A DNA stretch of 64,000 nucleotides from Molanna angustata (GCA_963576475.1 OY754977.1:32863672-32927671); one strand, 5' to 3'. Counted from the stretch's first letter, positions 1 to 11,430 are shown. The notes: generated by a model from the letters alone, not told the origin. A program made the numbers and translations.

Positions 1-1120
1 GAATTATGGCCCGGGTTATGAATTAAAAAAAAATATTACCCAATTTTGATTGTTCACACTGAAAAAAAATGTATGACACCAACCTAGCAAATTGTTGCAA
101 AAGTTGGCGCAATTATAGTTATTTCCACAATAGTATAACAATTACTATGTTTTACAATAAAAAAAATAGATATTGCTATTTTACTGCAAAATGAGCTGAC
201 TGTGAAATTATTTTATTTATTAGGATTTCCGGCGTAAACACTTGCTTTAATTTATTAAAGTGACAAGGATTTTTTTTAACTAAATAAAACATTTAAATAA
301 TTTAAAGGCAAGTGTTCACACATAAATTTTGCTTCTTCTTTAGTAAATAAGTGAACTCTTTTTTATTATTTTATAAATATAAAAATTAATACCACTACTA
401 CAAATTGATAAAACTAACAAATAAAACAACATTAAAAATAATAAAATCAAGACAATAAGTAATGAAACAAATAGAACACAGAATATAATCATTGTCATGG
501 TTATTTTAATAATAATTAATATGGTAAGATTGAAATTAAATAACACATTTCTTTAAAAATACATTTTAATTAACATAATTGATTAATTATAAATCTTTTG
601 AAAAAGTGCCATGAGCTCTTAAATATGTTATTTGGAAGGATTCACTTGATGCAAAAAGTAGACACTATTTTTGAAGCATAGCATATTACAATAAAATATT
701 TTGACTATATCGTCTTTGGCACTGTGATATACAAAATATATGTTATTTGAATTATTAAACGAAATAAAATCGTAATTGATCAATTTTATTTAACAGTTTC
801 TTACCCAATTAATAGATGAACATTGTCTTAGAACAAAGCAATTAAGTTAAAAATAATAGGAATCAATTTACATATAAAAATAATATTTTTATTAATTTTA
901 GAAAAACGGCGAATTCATTCTTTATTTGGCAATACTCTGGGTATAATTGATCTATTCATTCGTATTAAAGATGAGATGTACTACATATTTTGAGAAATCT
1001 AATGACAGTTATCTCTTTAGAATAAAGAAAAAAATAACATATTATAGCTACATAAAAAAATATAGTTAAAAATCATACAAATCTTTAGAATTACAAATCT
1101 TAAAAATAAAATAACTAGAG
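1..1120. other. AT-rich DNA with no supported feature
   Basis: The stretch is extremely AT-rich and carries many stops in all frames. The only open frame, at 340-546 on the minus strand, is an Ile/Leu/Phe-rich chance translation of A/T runs with no recognisable domain. I see no SINE, MITE terminus or tandem repeat here. Confidence 0.5.
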
Positions 1121-1124
1121 AAAA

Positions 1125-1460
1125 AACTTGAAAACATAAATTTATCATAAAAAAATATTTTACTCAATAATAAATGTTTGAGAAACTCTGGAACTTTTTT
1201 AAACAAAGAAATTTGAGATTTTGTATTTGTTTATATTTATACTAATTTTCAGCGTTCTTGTTTTTATGGTTTTTGAGTTATATGGAAAAATATAGTAAAA
1301 TTTCAATAGTTTATAACCCCTGACAGATACAAAAATTCAAAATTCTGAGTATAAAATTTTAAAGGCCAATAATTTTCAATATATTCTGAAATTTTGGGCT
1401 CTGTAAATTTTCTACTCCGAATTGTGAGTAAATCCATGGAACATATGTACATATGATTCC
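1125..1460 (+). mobile_element. Partial H1 element (Helentron/DINE-like), internal part
   Basis: The segment matches the middle of the H1 copies at 27.7-33.2 kb: the block GTTTGAGAAACTCTGGAA, then GAGATTTTGTATTTG, CAATTTTCAGCG (here TAATTTTCAGCG), TAACCCCTGAC, and finally TCTACTCCGAATTGTGAG. It lacks the CA-rich microsatellite that full copies have between the AGGCTCTGTAAATT and TCTACTCCGAATT blocks. Both ends and the 3' hairpin are missing. It is more diverged than the clustered copies, so it is probably an older relic. Confidence 0.7.
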
Positions 1461-1469
1461 TGCTCTGTT

Positions 1470-2530
1470 CAGTTTGACTGCGAATGCCATATCTTCCTTA
1501 TTTTTTATAAATTTTAAATATTAATAGTAATTACTGTGCAGGTTACAAAATTAATATTAGGTATATCAGCAAACGAAATTGGTCTCTTATATATTGTAAA
1601 TTGAATTTCTTGTGATATAATATAATATTTGTTTGATTGACTGTTAAAAAAATACTAAAATAAAAAAAAATCCTTATTTTTGGAGAGTAAAAAGTATTAG
1701 GTAGGTATGCGTTACGTTTTCATTCTAAAAATATTTATAAGTATATTTCATTTATCTTGTTACGTTAATCAATTAAAAACAAAAAGGAAATATATGAGGA
1801 TATAAAAGGTATCTTTTATAAGAAAATATCCTTATACATTTCATGGAAATGTATTTAAATTTAGAATTGTTTGTTAGTATTTATATTGTTTGAGATAAAC
1901 AAATAAATGTGTATCATTATTATTATTACAAATCTAATGATTTCTGAGGAAAACAAGTGATTTTTGCCGGAATACCGCCATTACGATGTCGTTATATTAC
2001 ATCGCCCGAGGTGTAGGCATTTGTCGTTATAGTAATGCTATCTTACACTAAACTTAGACCTACAAGAATATTGAATTTAATTATGATTATGACAATTTTT
2101 GATCATTAAGTACGAGAAACTGATATCAATCTATAGAGAATGATCATTACTATTCGGAATGTTTGTTAATATTAATTGTTTGTCTGTAGTATGGAGGTAC
2201 AGAAAAATATCTTTGATGTTATGCAAGACTGATAATGGACGATTTCACAATAATGATGCGATCAAACGCAACGTGAAACCAAAAATGTATTCAGAAAACG
2301 TGTGATGACAGCTGTCAAAACGTGTTTCATACGTGTACAAAAGTTTACAGAAGACCAATAACAAATAATCTGTTATGCGATTATAAAGCCAAGACAATCT
2401 GCTTAAGATAAATCTGGGGAAAAATATAATAGGTATACCTATAATGTATGACTGTTTTATATAGGTCAACTGGTGTTTAATGCTGGTTTGGGGCTTTTTT
2501 TATCCTGGTCTGATGAAAAAGTTATGTCAC
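1470..2530. other. AT-rich DNA with no supported feature
   Basis: No open frame of interest and no repeat I can match elsewhere in the window. A short CpG-containing patch near 1970-2040 stands out from the AT background, but I cannot assign it to any element. Confidence 0.4.
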
Positions 2531-2536
2531 ATATCG

Positions 2537-2660
2537 TCGACCTACGTGGCTATGTTGGTTAGGTATCTGACAGCTGATCCAAGGGTCCCGGTTCGTTTCC
2601 CGGTGGAGACAAAGTTTTTATTTAGTCTGGATCTGTACCTATTAGTTACCCGAGAAACAA
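2537..2660 (+). mobile_element. SINE B copy (tRNA-derived)
   Basis: The head reads like a tRNA: a box-A-like CTATGTTGGTTAGGTATCTG, and a box-B-like GGTTCGTTTCC that is one base off the GGTTCGATTCC of other copies. The body then gives GTGGAGACAAAGTTTTTA and AGTCTGGATCTGT, as in the copies at 17.5, 40.9, 51.3 and 54.4 kb. RNA polymerase III promoters of this type drive SINE transcripts. The tail AGAATGTGGCAACTTGTTATTGG of other copies is missing, so this one is 3'-truncated. Confidence 0.8.
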
Positions 2661-3059
2661 TATAAAAAAACACACCTCCTCAAAAAAAGACGAGTTGCAC
2701 TGACTGGGTTTTCAAAATATATTTCTGACTACAATCGAGCACTGCGTCACAAGAAAGACATCTTTCATTCAGAAAGTCTGGATCATAGAGTACAAAAATT
2801 CTTTAAAGTATAATGGTTGTAGGCATAAAGATATAAACACATTTTTTTGATTATTTTGTTTCGGAAATAATTATCCAAGAGCGCCATTGCAATGGAATCA
2901 TGTATCGTCGTACCAAGTTATATACTTTGAAACACCGGGACATATTTTCTGTTATTATAGTTTTCGGGTATCCAAAATAAAATCTCACATAGTTCAGCAA
3001 CGAGACTCAATTCTATATGTAGTGCCTTTTTAGGTGAGACGAGACTGGTAAGTGTGGAT

Positions 3060-3165
3060 ACACCTTTTACTAGGTTACACACACGCGCACACTTGTCGCT
3101 GGTTACCCCACATTGTGGGAAATTCCGTGATGGTATGAATGAATGAATTATATTTTTATATAATG
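3060..3165 (+). mobile_element. RTE-like LINE 3'-terminal relic
   Basis: The end of the segment, TACCCCACATTGTGGGAAAT followed by CGTGATGGTATGAATGAATG, is the 3'-end signature also seen in reverse at 46.0 and 61.1 kb and downstream of the RTE-like ORF at 23.4 kb. CCCACATTGTGGG is a small palindrome. The simple-repeat tail here is GAAT, not the ATGGT seen at 23.4 kb. No coding sequence is preserved. Confidence 0.6.
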
Positions 3166-3289
3166 CGATTCGCACTGCAAAGAGTGCTTTGTGATTTATT
3201 ATATGAATTTCCTACAATTAGCCAATCAATGATTTCATGTCATTTTAGAGAGATTTAATACCTACCTATTTGTAGAGACCAGGGGGGCA

Positions 3290-3605
3290 AGTCTGGTTTG
3301 ACCGGGGAAATCAAAACCCCAGTGATTACCCATATCATGGATATAATTATAGTACGGAGTTCTATGACATCTAAAGATATTGTAGAACTCCATATAATAA
3401 TTATATCCTTGATATGAGTAATCACGGTGGTTTTGGTGGTGGTTAAGTCTAGTTCGACCGGCGAAATCAAAACCCTCACGATTACCCATATCATGGATAT
3501 AATTATCATTATTTGGAGTTCTATAATATCTTTAGATGTTATAGAACTCCATATAATAATCACCAGGGTTTTGATTTCGCCGATTGGACCAGACTTGCCC
3601 CCCTG
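3290..3605. mobile_element. Fold-back MITE, family M (copy M1, double)
   Basis: The ends are inverted: AGGGGGGCAAGTCTGG at the left and CCAGACTTGCCCCCCT at the right. Inside are two successive palindromic modules, each built on ATTACCCATATCATGGATAT and GGAGTTCTATAACATCT with their complements. It resembles two family-M units fused, with a degraded internal terminus near 3441-3462. There is no transposase, so it would have moved with enzyme supplied by another element. The two open frames of 102 and 75 aa at 3255-3563 are translations of the palindrome. A target duplication is not clear. Confidence 0.75.
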
Positions 3606-3903
3606 AATTATTCGCGTAATTTTTTTGAAAAAGGAGTATTATTTTTTTGTAGGAAAGTGGTGTTATTTTGTCAGAAAAAATGTTATTTTTGAGAAATTGG
3701 TGTTATTATTCACGTTATTTTTTGAAAAAGAAATGATTTTTTTTAGTAAAATGATGAAATTTCTATAAAATCGATATTATTTTCTACAATAAATGTAAAT
3801 TAAGAGTCATCAACAAATGATATAAATTTGTATTATAAGCTACTTTTCCAATATAAATGATAATAATATGGTTAATTTATTTCCATAATAATGATTTAAA
3901 ATA

Positions 3904-4056
3904 GTAAAGTAAAGTAAAGTAAATTTTATTAATAAGAAAGTATAAAAAGGATACATTTTGACATATTATAAAAAAATATATATCACAAATAAATTTGAAA
4001 TTCTCCCCGAAAAGAAGGAAACTTTGTGCTTCGGGGAGGAGTTCACAAAACTTAAA
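3904..4056 (-). mobile_element. Retroelement 3' end with TTTAC tail (family P)
   Basis: Read on the minus strand, the segment ends in a repeated TTTAC tail, the typical mark of a target-primed non-LTR element. Just inside is a hairpin of CTCCCCGAA with TTCGGGGAG around a short loop. The same sequence recurs at 13501-13651 almost unchanged. I see no coding part, so it could be a SINE or a LINE 3' UTR. Confidence 0.7.
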
Positions 4057-4544
4057 ACAAATAAAACTTTGTCATCGTTAATCCTCGATTATTGGGTTTA
4101 ATTTAAAACACTATTTTAACGCTAATTTCTATCCTTATTATTTTGTTCTTCTAATGTCTGCCGATACATATTATATGAGGATAGAAATCTACACAGGATA
4201 TGAATCGACATTAGCGTAAGGCTTTAATATGATTTTAATTTGTCCACAAATTCTTATACTCATATTGTCTTATTTTAATTCAATTATATTTAATGCATTG
4301 ACTGTGTAGATTACACCCGCAGAAAGTTGATTTTAAATTTTGTCTTTTCAGTAGATATTTGCTGTGTATTTTTTTTACGTATAGTCCTAAAATCGCCAAA
4401 ATCGGTGATATTTTACTAAAACATTTAAATTCGTGAAAAAAGTGGTAATATTCGCGAATGAAATCGTGTTTATCGCAAACGCGAATAACTTACAAATAAT
4501 TGCCTCTACCAATTTGTCATTTTAAATTCATAATAATAATATGT

Positions 4545-5040
4545 TGTTGTTATTTAATAATAATAATAATAAATTTTTTATTCCAGTCTGTGAGTAGGGG
4601 GGTGCAATGCTACACAAACCATATTTATACATACAAAATATACATTAAATGTTACAAAAGAAGAAAATATTTTTCAGAATATAGATTATATACAGCAAAA
4701 GAAAAAAATGAGAAGAAAAAATTTAACAAATGAGTTTATATGAACTATAAGAAAATAAAAACACTGTAGAAATGATATAATTATCGTCTTTCACTTCTAT
4801 CATCTAACACTTCTGTCCATCTTTGTGATAGCCTCGGACATTGGTGCCCCTGTACAGCCTTTATGATCGAGTTAGGGTTTGTCCATACCCTCTCACGGTA
4901 TGCGGCGATTCGATGTCTGAGGACACCAAGAAATCCTTGACATCGCCCCTCTGCAAAAATTGTTGAAGCGCTGCTATATCGTCTATATCTGAAGATTATT
5001 CTATAGGCGTAATTATAAGTCATTTCGAATATCATTAAAA
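4545..5040 (-). mobile_element. LINE 3' part: C-terminal ORF remnant and 3' UTR
   Basis: On the minus strand the open frame 5035-4781 (84 aa) contains SASTIFAEGRCQGFLGVLRH and SIIKAVQGHQCPRLSQRW, which resemble the conserved extreme C-terminus of Jockey/CR1-type LINE ORF2 proteins (fingerprint S-A-S-x-x-F-A then R-x-x-x-F). The 3' UTR follows and ends in a TTA repeat near 4557-4573, a usual LINE tail. The element is heavily 5'-truncated; no reverse-transcriptase core is present. The family name is an inference from that short motif. Confidence 0.6.
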
Positions 5041-5049
5041 ATACAAAAA

Positions 5050-5655
5050 TTATGCTCTGTTAAGATATCGCGAATGAGTTTATTTCTTGTGCTTGTCACT
5101 TCGGCATTGAATCACAACAGAACCCAACAATTTGGAGGAATAAATTTTACTATGGATATTGCTTCAAGGGTAATACAAATTGTTAGACAATTGCCATTTA
5201 TATTAAACGATCTGATCTGGAATAACTGGACTCAGATTACTCAATCTTAAATGCATTCAAGAAATCAGAACAGTCTGTATCTTTGAAAAATATGCAATAC
5301 CTACTTACTCAAGCCGATGTTTTTCGGAATCGATCTCATACACCAAAATAAGCGAAATAGTACCTAAACGCTTATTTCCTAGTCTTTTCGCTTTGAGTCA
5401 ATTCATACTCTGGTCAAAATGAAGTTTATGAATCTTGAATAAGCAATCTTTTCAGATGCGTCTTCACTAACGTCATCATAGACGATGTATTCGGGGATCT
5501 CATCAATAAGATTTCATTCAAGTTTAATAAAACACAATTTGAAAAATGTGTTTTTGCCATCATCAAACAATACTATGAGTATTATAACAATACTATGAGT
5601 ATGTAATTTAATACTATGAATATTTACATACACATTGGTACAAGTAGGTAAACAA
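5050..5655. other. Unassigned AT-rich DNA
   Basis: No family member or structural terminus was recognised. Upstream coding parts of the LINE at 4.5-5.0 kb might be buried here, but I could not read any reverse-transcriptase motif. Confidence 0.35.
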
Positions 5656-5669
5656 GCCAAAAATGAAAT

Positions 5670-6032
5670 AATATTTCTGGCGCAGTTCAGGGGTGACACA
5701 TGTGCGAGACACCGTCACCTCATTTATAAGGACTGTTGCTTTCATTGTTTACAAATAAACAAATATCTCAATAGATGGCGTAACAAAAAAGGTTTCTTCG
5801 TTACTTCATAGATGGCAATAGTATAATTCCTTACACATTATTCAAATATATAGAACTTTCAAAAATTACATTGATAAGGGAACTCAATAAGAAGGCATAA
5901 TTGGTGAACTTTGCGCAAGCGCATAAAGTAATCACATAAACCAGCCGATGACAGGTCGTAAGCCCTGTAGGTGCGTTTAGTTCCTGGTTCTTCTATAACA
6001 TCCCAACTTCGTCTCTATTGAGATGTTAAAAT
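5670..6032 (+). mobile_element. T-family MITE copy T1
   Basis: It matches the copies at 22.1 and 50.8 kb: CAGTTCAGGGGTGACA, TCAATAGATGGCG, TTGCGCAAGCGCATAAAG, GATGACAGGTCGTAAGCCC, and the right end AACTTCGTCTCTATTGAGAT. The left end does not carry the inverted GAGACGAAG terminus seen in the 22.1-kb copy, so the copy is either left-truncated or a variant with another left end. No protein-coding content. Confidence 0.65.
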
Positions 6033-6034
6033 GT

Positions 6035-6835
6035 TTGTCAATAAAAATACTATGAGCGTTTTGCTGTATATGAATGCCAAGAGAGCGTCTTTTACAGCAG
6101 TCGCATATTTTTCAAGGGAACTAAGGGGAATGAAACGGAGTGAGGAAGGTAAAAGGAATCACAGGTATCGGCACTATCTCTTCAATTTTCTGTTACCACA
6201 ATATCCAAACATGTTATTTCATAGTTTATTTTATAATCGTTTAGAATTTCATTACTAATATCGAATAGTTTGAAACCACCTCTGTTTAATAGTCTGTCTA
6301 TTCATGAAATAAACAAACATAATAAATATTTGTCTATGGATGGTTGTTAAGTAATTGATTAATTCAATTAGTGAGGGGAGTGTCCCGCGTCCAGCATCCA
6401 AGATGGCTTGGATTAGTTGCGTTTTGTACAAGGTGATGAGATAGAGCTAATCTATTGAGGCAATTAAACACCATGTTACATTTGCATGATACATAGGTAC
6501 ATTATACTTTAGAGAAAATTGCCTCATGATAATAACGTGAACCTACCAGCCTTTACCTACATATTTTGTTGATTCAACAAGATTTAGATTTTCAATTCAC
6601 ACCTCTTGAGCGAAATCTTAATGAAGTATTTTTTACGATTATTGTCCGCTTTTCTGACTATTTATTAGATGTTTTGTATTGTAGAAATTCTTAATTGATA
6701 GGTTTTGTAAAAACAAAAAATATCTGTAAGAATGATTTCCAATTAGGTGTACCACAAAAATGACAACGCTATATTTTCCAAAATATGTAAATTATTATAG
6801 ACAAAGCACAATAATTGTTAGTACAATAATGCTTT
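6035..6835. other. Unassigned DNA
   Basis: A slightly less AT-rich stretch near 6360-6450 does not match any repeat elsewhere in the window. The 75-aa frame at 6031-6258 starts inside the MITE end and has no recognisable domain. Confidence 0.35.
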
Positions 6836-6837
6836 TG

Positions 6838-7080
6838 AGCCCTTGTATACCATCTAATGTATGAAACACGAAATAATATTGTATATGACCTAATTTGTGA
6901 TATACAACATTTTTTCGCGAAGAAAAGGTAAAATTTAGAGTTTTTTTAAATAGCAAGAATAGTAATTAAAATATTATGATATTAAAAAAAACTCAGCCGG
7001 TAGATTTTAATATTCTCTTTCGATTGAAGTAAAAATCCTCTTCATAGGTCTTGTAGTTTTTTTAGTTACTTACAGTAAAA
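6838..7080 (+). repeat. Dispersed repeat K, copy 1
   Basis: It shares extended similarity with 53785-54005, including GTATGAAACACGA, AACTCAG followed by GGTAGATTTT, and GATTGAAGTAAAAATC. Neither copy shows clear termini or coding content. The two divergent copies indicate an old mobile family of unknown class. Confidence 0.55.
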
Positions 7081-7699
7081 AATTAAAAAAGGGTTTTACT
7101 AAAACTTATTTTACAAGAAGCTGGGTCTTGTAGTATGTTTTAAGAAAATATAAATTATTTTGGATGTTTGAAATTTCTTGATTTTTCCGAACTACATAAA
7201 TAATATTCGATTTATTGCGGGTAGAGAATTTTATTACAAACAACATACTTACATACGACCTCTACGCGATCACTAGTAAATTTAGATTCACAAATAAGTT
7301 AAATATATTTTTTGTAATGAGGAATATTTTATATGGATACATAATCTTAAAATATCGGAATATAAAATGGATGTTATTTCTCCGTTGATTTTTTCTGATT
7401 CAACTAATATATTTTGTCTATGGTTGGAAGGGGAATTCCTAGAATCGGATTGTTTTTAACCGAATAATAATTTTCCAGTCGCTGTTATACATCTCATAAT
7501 TAGGCTAGGAGCCAAAACACTTTTATAATAATCATATTTCCTCTTTTTGAGACACACACCACACACACACAGAAAGCAGTTGGAACATCAAAGCAATCAT
7601 TTTGTTTGATGCTATAGATATTGAAAAAACCATAAACTTGTTCCAGCAGTGAAAGTATTAATTTCAAATAAGGCTCATATTGAGCATTAACATTATTTC

Positions 7700-7885
7700 C
7701 TCTCCTTGTTCATTTCCAATACTTTTTTTGCTATAATGTTTTGTTTTGTGAAATATTTATCTTAGTGTAATGTTTATTTTTATCGCTTTCTATCTTTTGT
7801 TGATGTACTAAATTTTGTCATAATTTGTAATCTGGTTGGTTGGAAGAAATTGCCTTATGGCAATAAGTCCGCCAGTGTGTATTAT
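7700..7885 (+). mobile_element. LINE 3' UTR fragment (shared-tail family)
   Basis: The end of the segment, GGTTGGAAGAAATTGCC then TTATGGCAATAAGTCCGCCA, is the plus-strand form of the 3' ends found in reverse at 13.15 and 19.1 kb. It also matches the 3' end of SINE C. GCCTTATGGC is a small hairpin. Sharing of a 3' end between a LINE and a SINE is how LINE machinery recognises SINE RNA in known cases. The H2 element begins immediately downstream. Confidence 0.55.
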
Positions 7886-7890
7886 ATTTT

Positions 7891-10074
7891 TACTCTCCAC
7901 ACTATGGAATAGGGGAGAGTCATGATTTCGCAAGATTTAAGCGTATTTTTTTACATCAATTTCGCAATGGGTATCATGTAGAGAATGTACACTATGAGTT
8001 ACGTCGTGATGTGTTTGTGTGTTCGCCGTACGCCGTAGCATTTATCTTTTTTGTGTCCTCTCTACAGCCCAAACTATAAGTCCGATCGACTTCATATTAA
8101 CATATGTGTAAAGTGCAAAGACCTAGAGCTGATTAGTTTTCCATAGACAACTAAGCTTAGAGCTGATTAGCTTTCCGTAGACAACGGTAAATTTTTTCTC
8201 AATGTTTCTTTATGATTTCATCTATTAAAACTGAAAAAATGCTCTTATGACCTGGAAATTAGAGATATTTTAATTTGGTTTCAACTATTTATACAACACA
8301 AAGAATCTTCATAAAATTGTTTTCAAAGTTGGTCAATGTTAAAAGAAAAATATTCAACAGTTTCAAAAATTGTATTTTATTTAATGGATTTTTGTATGAA
8401 ACTTATATGTAACAAGAGAATTTTTTTATGTTTGGCAATGTTCAGTTCTTTGATTTCATATTGATATAAGAATATTAATAGCTTGAACTTAGAACTGATA
8501 AGCTTTTCATAGATATCATAAAATTTCTTCATATGATGCTCTAACGCTCTTTGAAACAAAATTTGTCTGTTTTTATTAAAATATTTCATACAAAACAAGC
8601 ATTCTTCACCATACTGCATTAATAGTTTGTATATCTTAACATAAAAATATACTATCGTTAGAAAATTTATATTCCTGGTAGTAAAATTTAGAATGAATAA
8701 AAATGTATATAATAAGATAAATTTCTTATGTATGGAAAAGTTCAGTAATTTGATTTCATGTTATAATGTAAAGAGTTTGAACAAAGAACTGATTAGCTTT
8801 CCATGAATAACATAAAATTACTTCATATGATATCATGTGTCAAAATTTTCAAAATGCTCTCGTGTTCTAAACAAAATTTATCTGCTTCTATTAAAATATT
8901 TCATACAACATAAGCATTCTTCACCATACTGCATTAATAGTTTGTCTATCTTAATATAAAAATATACTATCGTTAGAAAATTTATATTCTTGGTATAGGC
9001 TGGCCAATCTTGACTTTGGTATGACTCATCGCAAAAATATGTCGATCGAACAAAAATACTTCTGCTTTTAATGTATCTATTTCTTATTCTCTGTATATAA
9101 AAAAACAAAGACGGAAGATGAAAGTAAGTCGCAGTGAAAAAACCAAACTCCCATATAAAATGTTGAAACGTACGTCTTTTATAAATCATACACTTATTTC
9201 GAAGATACCACGTGACGTTTGTGAATGTGAATGACGTTTTATAGAAATATTTCAAATCTTCGTCTATAGGGTGACAATTTGTCCTAGTGCGTATTTTTAA
9301 ACAACAAAAGCATTATTTTAACAAATAGAATGTATGAAATTTGTTTCATACACACCACAACCATTTATTTGTCATTGATATTTTATTATTTATTAAATAT
9401 GATGTGTTTAACATGACCTGTTTTACTTTTGAAAAATTGTTTATATTGTGTAAAGTCCTCAGTTGCAACATCAAATCACAGTAAACCTTCAACATACTCG
9501 AACCAGTTGCTTCTCGGACTCCTCCATTAACACAGCAGCCCTACTATAGAACAATCTTGACCGAATTCTGTGTTTCACCTTCTCTTATTATAAGATCGAA
9601 AAAATATATTATTAATTTATCAGATTGCAAACCTTCCCAAAGGCTACGTAGTGCACTACTTCGGAAGCGTAGAATGGACCTAATTCCTTATAGCTGCCCT
9701 TACGCAGACATGTTAAGTAAGGTAAGAATTAATAATTACATTCTTTATTGTCTTAAATGATGTAATAAGTGAAAATGGAAAGATGATCAAAGTTAAATAA
9801 AAAAATTGGGTCCATTGTAAACAAAATGATGGTCACCGTATTGGCATCCAAATTACATGTAAAAACATACGACTTACGACGGGTCGCATAGTTTTTTGAT
9901 GACGTCATACTAAAGTCAAGCGTGGCCGGCCTATAGTAAAATTTAGAATGAATAAAAAATTTCATATAACATAAGCATATTTTACCATATTGAGATTGTC
10001 AATATTTGAAGAAGAAAAAATAAACGCTTTCTATGGTGTGGAGAGTTTAGTGTTGGCCACAACCCACTCGTTTT
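7891..10074 (-). mobile_element. H2 element copy 1 (Helentron/DINE-like), interrupted
   Basis: Read on the minus strand it starts AAACGAGTGGGTTGTGGCC, has a subterminal ACTCTCCACAC, and ends GTGTGGAGAGTA. So the 5' subterminal and 3' terminal sequences are inverted repeats. The last bases also form a hairpin, ACTCTCC with GGAGAGT. This asymmetric layout, with a 3' hairpin and internal repeats, is what is described for Helentron-type rolling-circle elements; the assignment is inferred. It contains about two of the roughly 314-bp units that are expanded in the 23.7-kb copy, and a 938-bp TA-flanked transposon. No Rep/helicase is present. Confidence 0.65.
8996..9933. mobile_element. TA-flanked DNA transposon inside H2
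   Basis: The ends are inverted: TAGGCTGGCCAATCTTGACT at the left matches the complement of the right end, with GACTTT-x-GTATGAC shared further in. Flanking dinucleotides are TA on both sides, and the uninterrupted H2 sequence (GGTAGTAAAATTTAG) shows one TA, so a TA target duplication is directly visible. TA duplication is the habit of Tc1/mariner-type elements. The interior has no transposase. It holds a 67-codon frame at 9557-9760 that ends at a splice-donor-like AAG|GTAAGAA, which might be captured host exon sequence. Confidence 0.75.
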
Positions 10075-10265
10075 ATATTATGTGCAAAATGAATAAATAT
10101 GTTTATTTGCTTATATACCTATATTTTTGAATCCCTATGATTAACTTCTTAAGTGGAAACATGTAAATATTTTCTTTATTTATATTTACCTATTTTGTAA
10201 AAATAATGAAATAATTAAATAAATAATTAGATAGATAAATAAATCTATATATAAACAAAGAAAAA

Positions 10266-10298
10266 AAATGAATGAATGAATGAATAAATAAATAAATA
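10266..10298 (+). repeat. AATG/AATA microsatellite
   Basis: Short GAAT and AAAT runs directly precede the octamer array and form its degenerate left shoulder. Confidence 0.8.
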
Positions 10299-10305
10299 AA
10301 AAAAA

Positions 10306-10714
10306 ACGAACGAACGAACAAACGAACAAACGAACAAACGAACAAACGAACAAACGAACAAACGAACAAACGAACAAACGAACAAACGAACAAACGAACA
10401 AACGAACAAACGAACAAACGAACAAACGAACAAACGAACAAACGAACAAACGAACAAACGAACAAACGAACAAACGAACAAACGAACAAACGAACAAACG
10501 AACAAACGAACAAACGAACAAACGAACAAACGAACAAACGAACAAACGAACTAACGAACAAACGAACAAACGAACTAACGAACAAACGAACAAACGAACA
10601 AACGAACAAACGAACAAACGAACAGACGAACAGACGAACAGACAAACAGAAGAACAAACGAACAAACGAACAAACGAACAAACGAACAAACGAACAAATG
10701 AACAAACGAACAAA
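10306..10714 (+). repeat. AACGAACA octamer array (~410 bp)
   Basis: About fifty copies of the octamer AACAAACG, nearly perfect in the left three-quarters, with scattered substitutions (CTAA, CAGA) towards the right. Because the period is 8, three units make eight codons, so all minus-strand frames stay open and give a repeated F-V-R-L-F-V-C-S pattern. Those 94-182-aa frames are not genes. Confidence 0.95.
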
Positions 10715-10794
10715 CTTCCTACTTAACGGGTATTTCAACGGGTCCCTATTACGTATACGTCATAATGATGAATATATTCTATATAGTGCAAAAT

Positions 10795-10885
10795 TTGAAA
10801 ATGCATGTAAAGGAAGCCATAAATGTTCGCAAAGATACAGGTGTTTGGGGCTCAGTCCTCTCTGCCCACCCTAAAATAGTATTAT
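10795..10885 (+). pseudogene. RTE-like ORF C-terminal tail relic
   Basis: A frame in this segment reads MHVKEAINVRKDTGVWGSVL followed by S-A-H-P-K. It parallels the intact C-terminus at 23.4 kb (MDVNEARYVCQERGVWRSVL, then S-A-Y-P-K). It ends close to a stop, as at 23.4 kb. Only this last ~25 residues remains, consistent with severe 5' truncation during target-primed reverse transcription. Confidence 0.6.
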
Positions 10886-10889
10886 AATT

Positions 10890-11425
10890 AAACAGTGTAA
10901 GAAAAATCTGTGGTACGTAGGTACACACTTGACAAGAGTGGTAAAATTTTATTGTACCTACATAACGAGGTATTTAATTACTATGCAGTGGAGAATAAAA
11001 AAATCCGGTAAACGTTATATTAGCCATCGTTAAATGATATCTTGTCAGTTAAAGATGATTAATGAAGACAGATGCGACATAAGAGAGTTTTATTATAATT
11101 AACAATGAATAATGATGGATTTATTACAACTAATAATTATTACGACCCAATCACATGGACTGGTCCATTGCATTTGAGGTTGCCAGATTTTGAGTCAAAA
11201 AACAAATACTTTTAAAATTAATGTCTACTTTATCTATTTTTGGTGAATATCTTCGATATTACAGATTATGAAAAGACAAGAATTAGTTTCGCCATTTATC
11301 ACAAATGAAAATAAACATAAAAACTTTATTTTATATCAATAGCAATAAACTCTACAACTAAAACATATAAATGGCAATAACAGAAAAACTAAGTTTTATA
11401 TAACAGTAAAACTAAACTTTTTTTA
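10890..11425. other. Unassigned AT-rich DNA
   Basis: No element termini or coding similarity seen. It lies between the RTE-like tail relic and a reversed SINE A. Confidence 0.35.
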
Positions 11426-11430
11426 AAATT

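Noticed and set aside
3255..3563. 102-aa and 75-aa minus-strand ORFs
   Set aside because: They lie inside the palindromic MITE M1 and mirror each other across the inverted repeat.
10186..10738. Three overlapping minus-strand ORFs of 94-182 aa
   Set aside because: They are translations of the octamer array; a period of 8 keeps every frame open.
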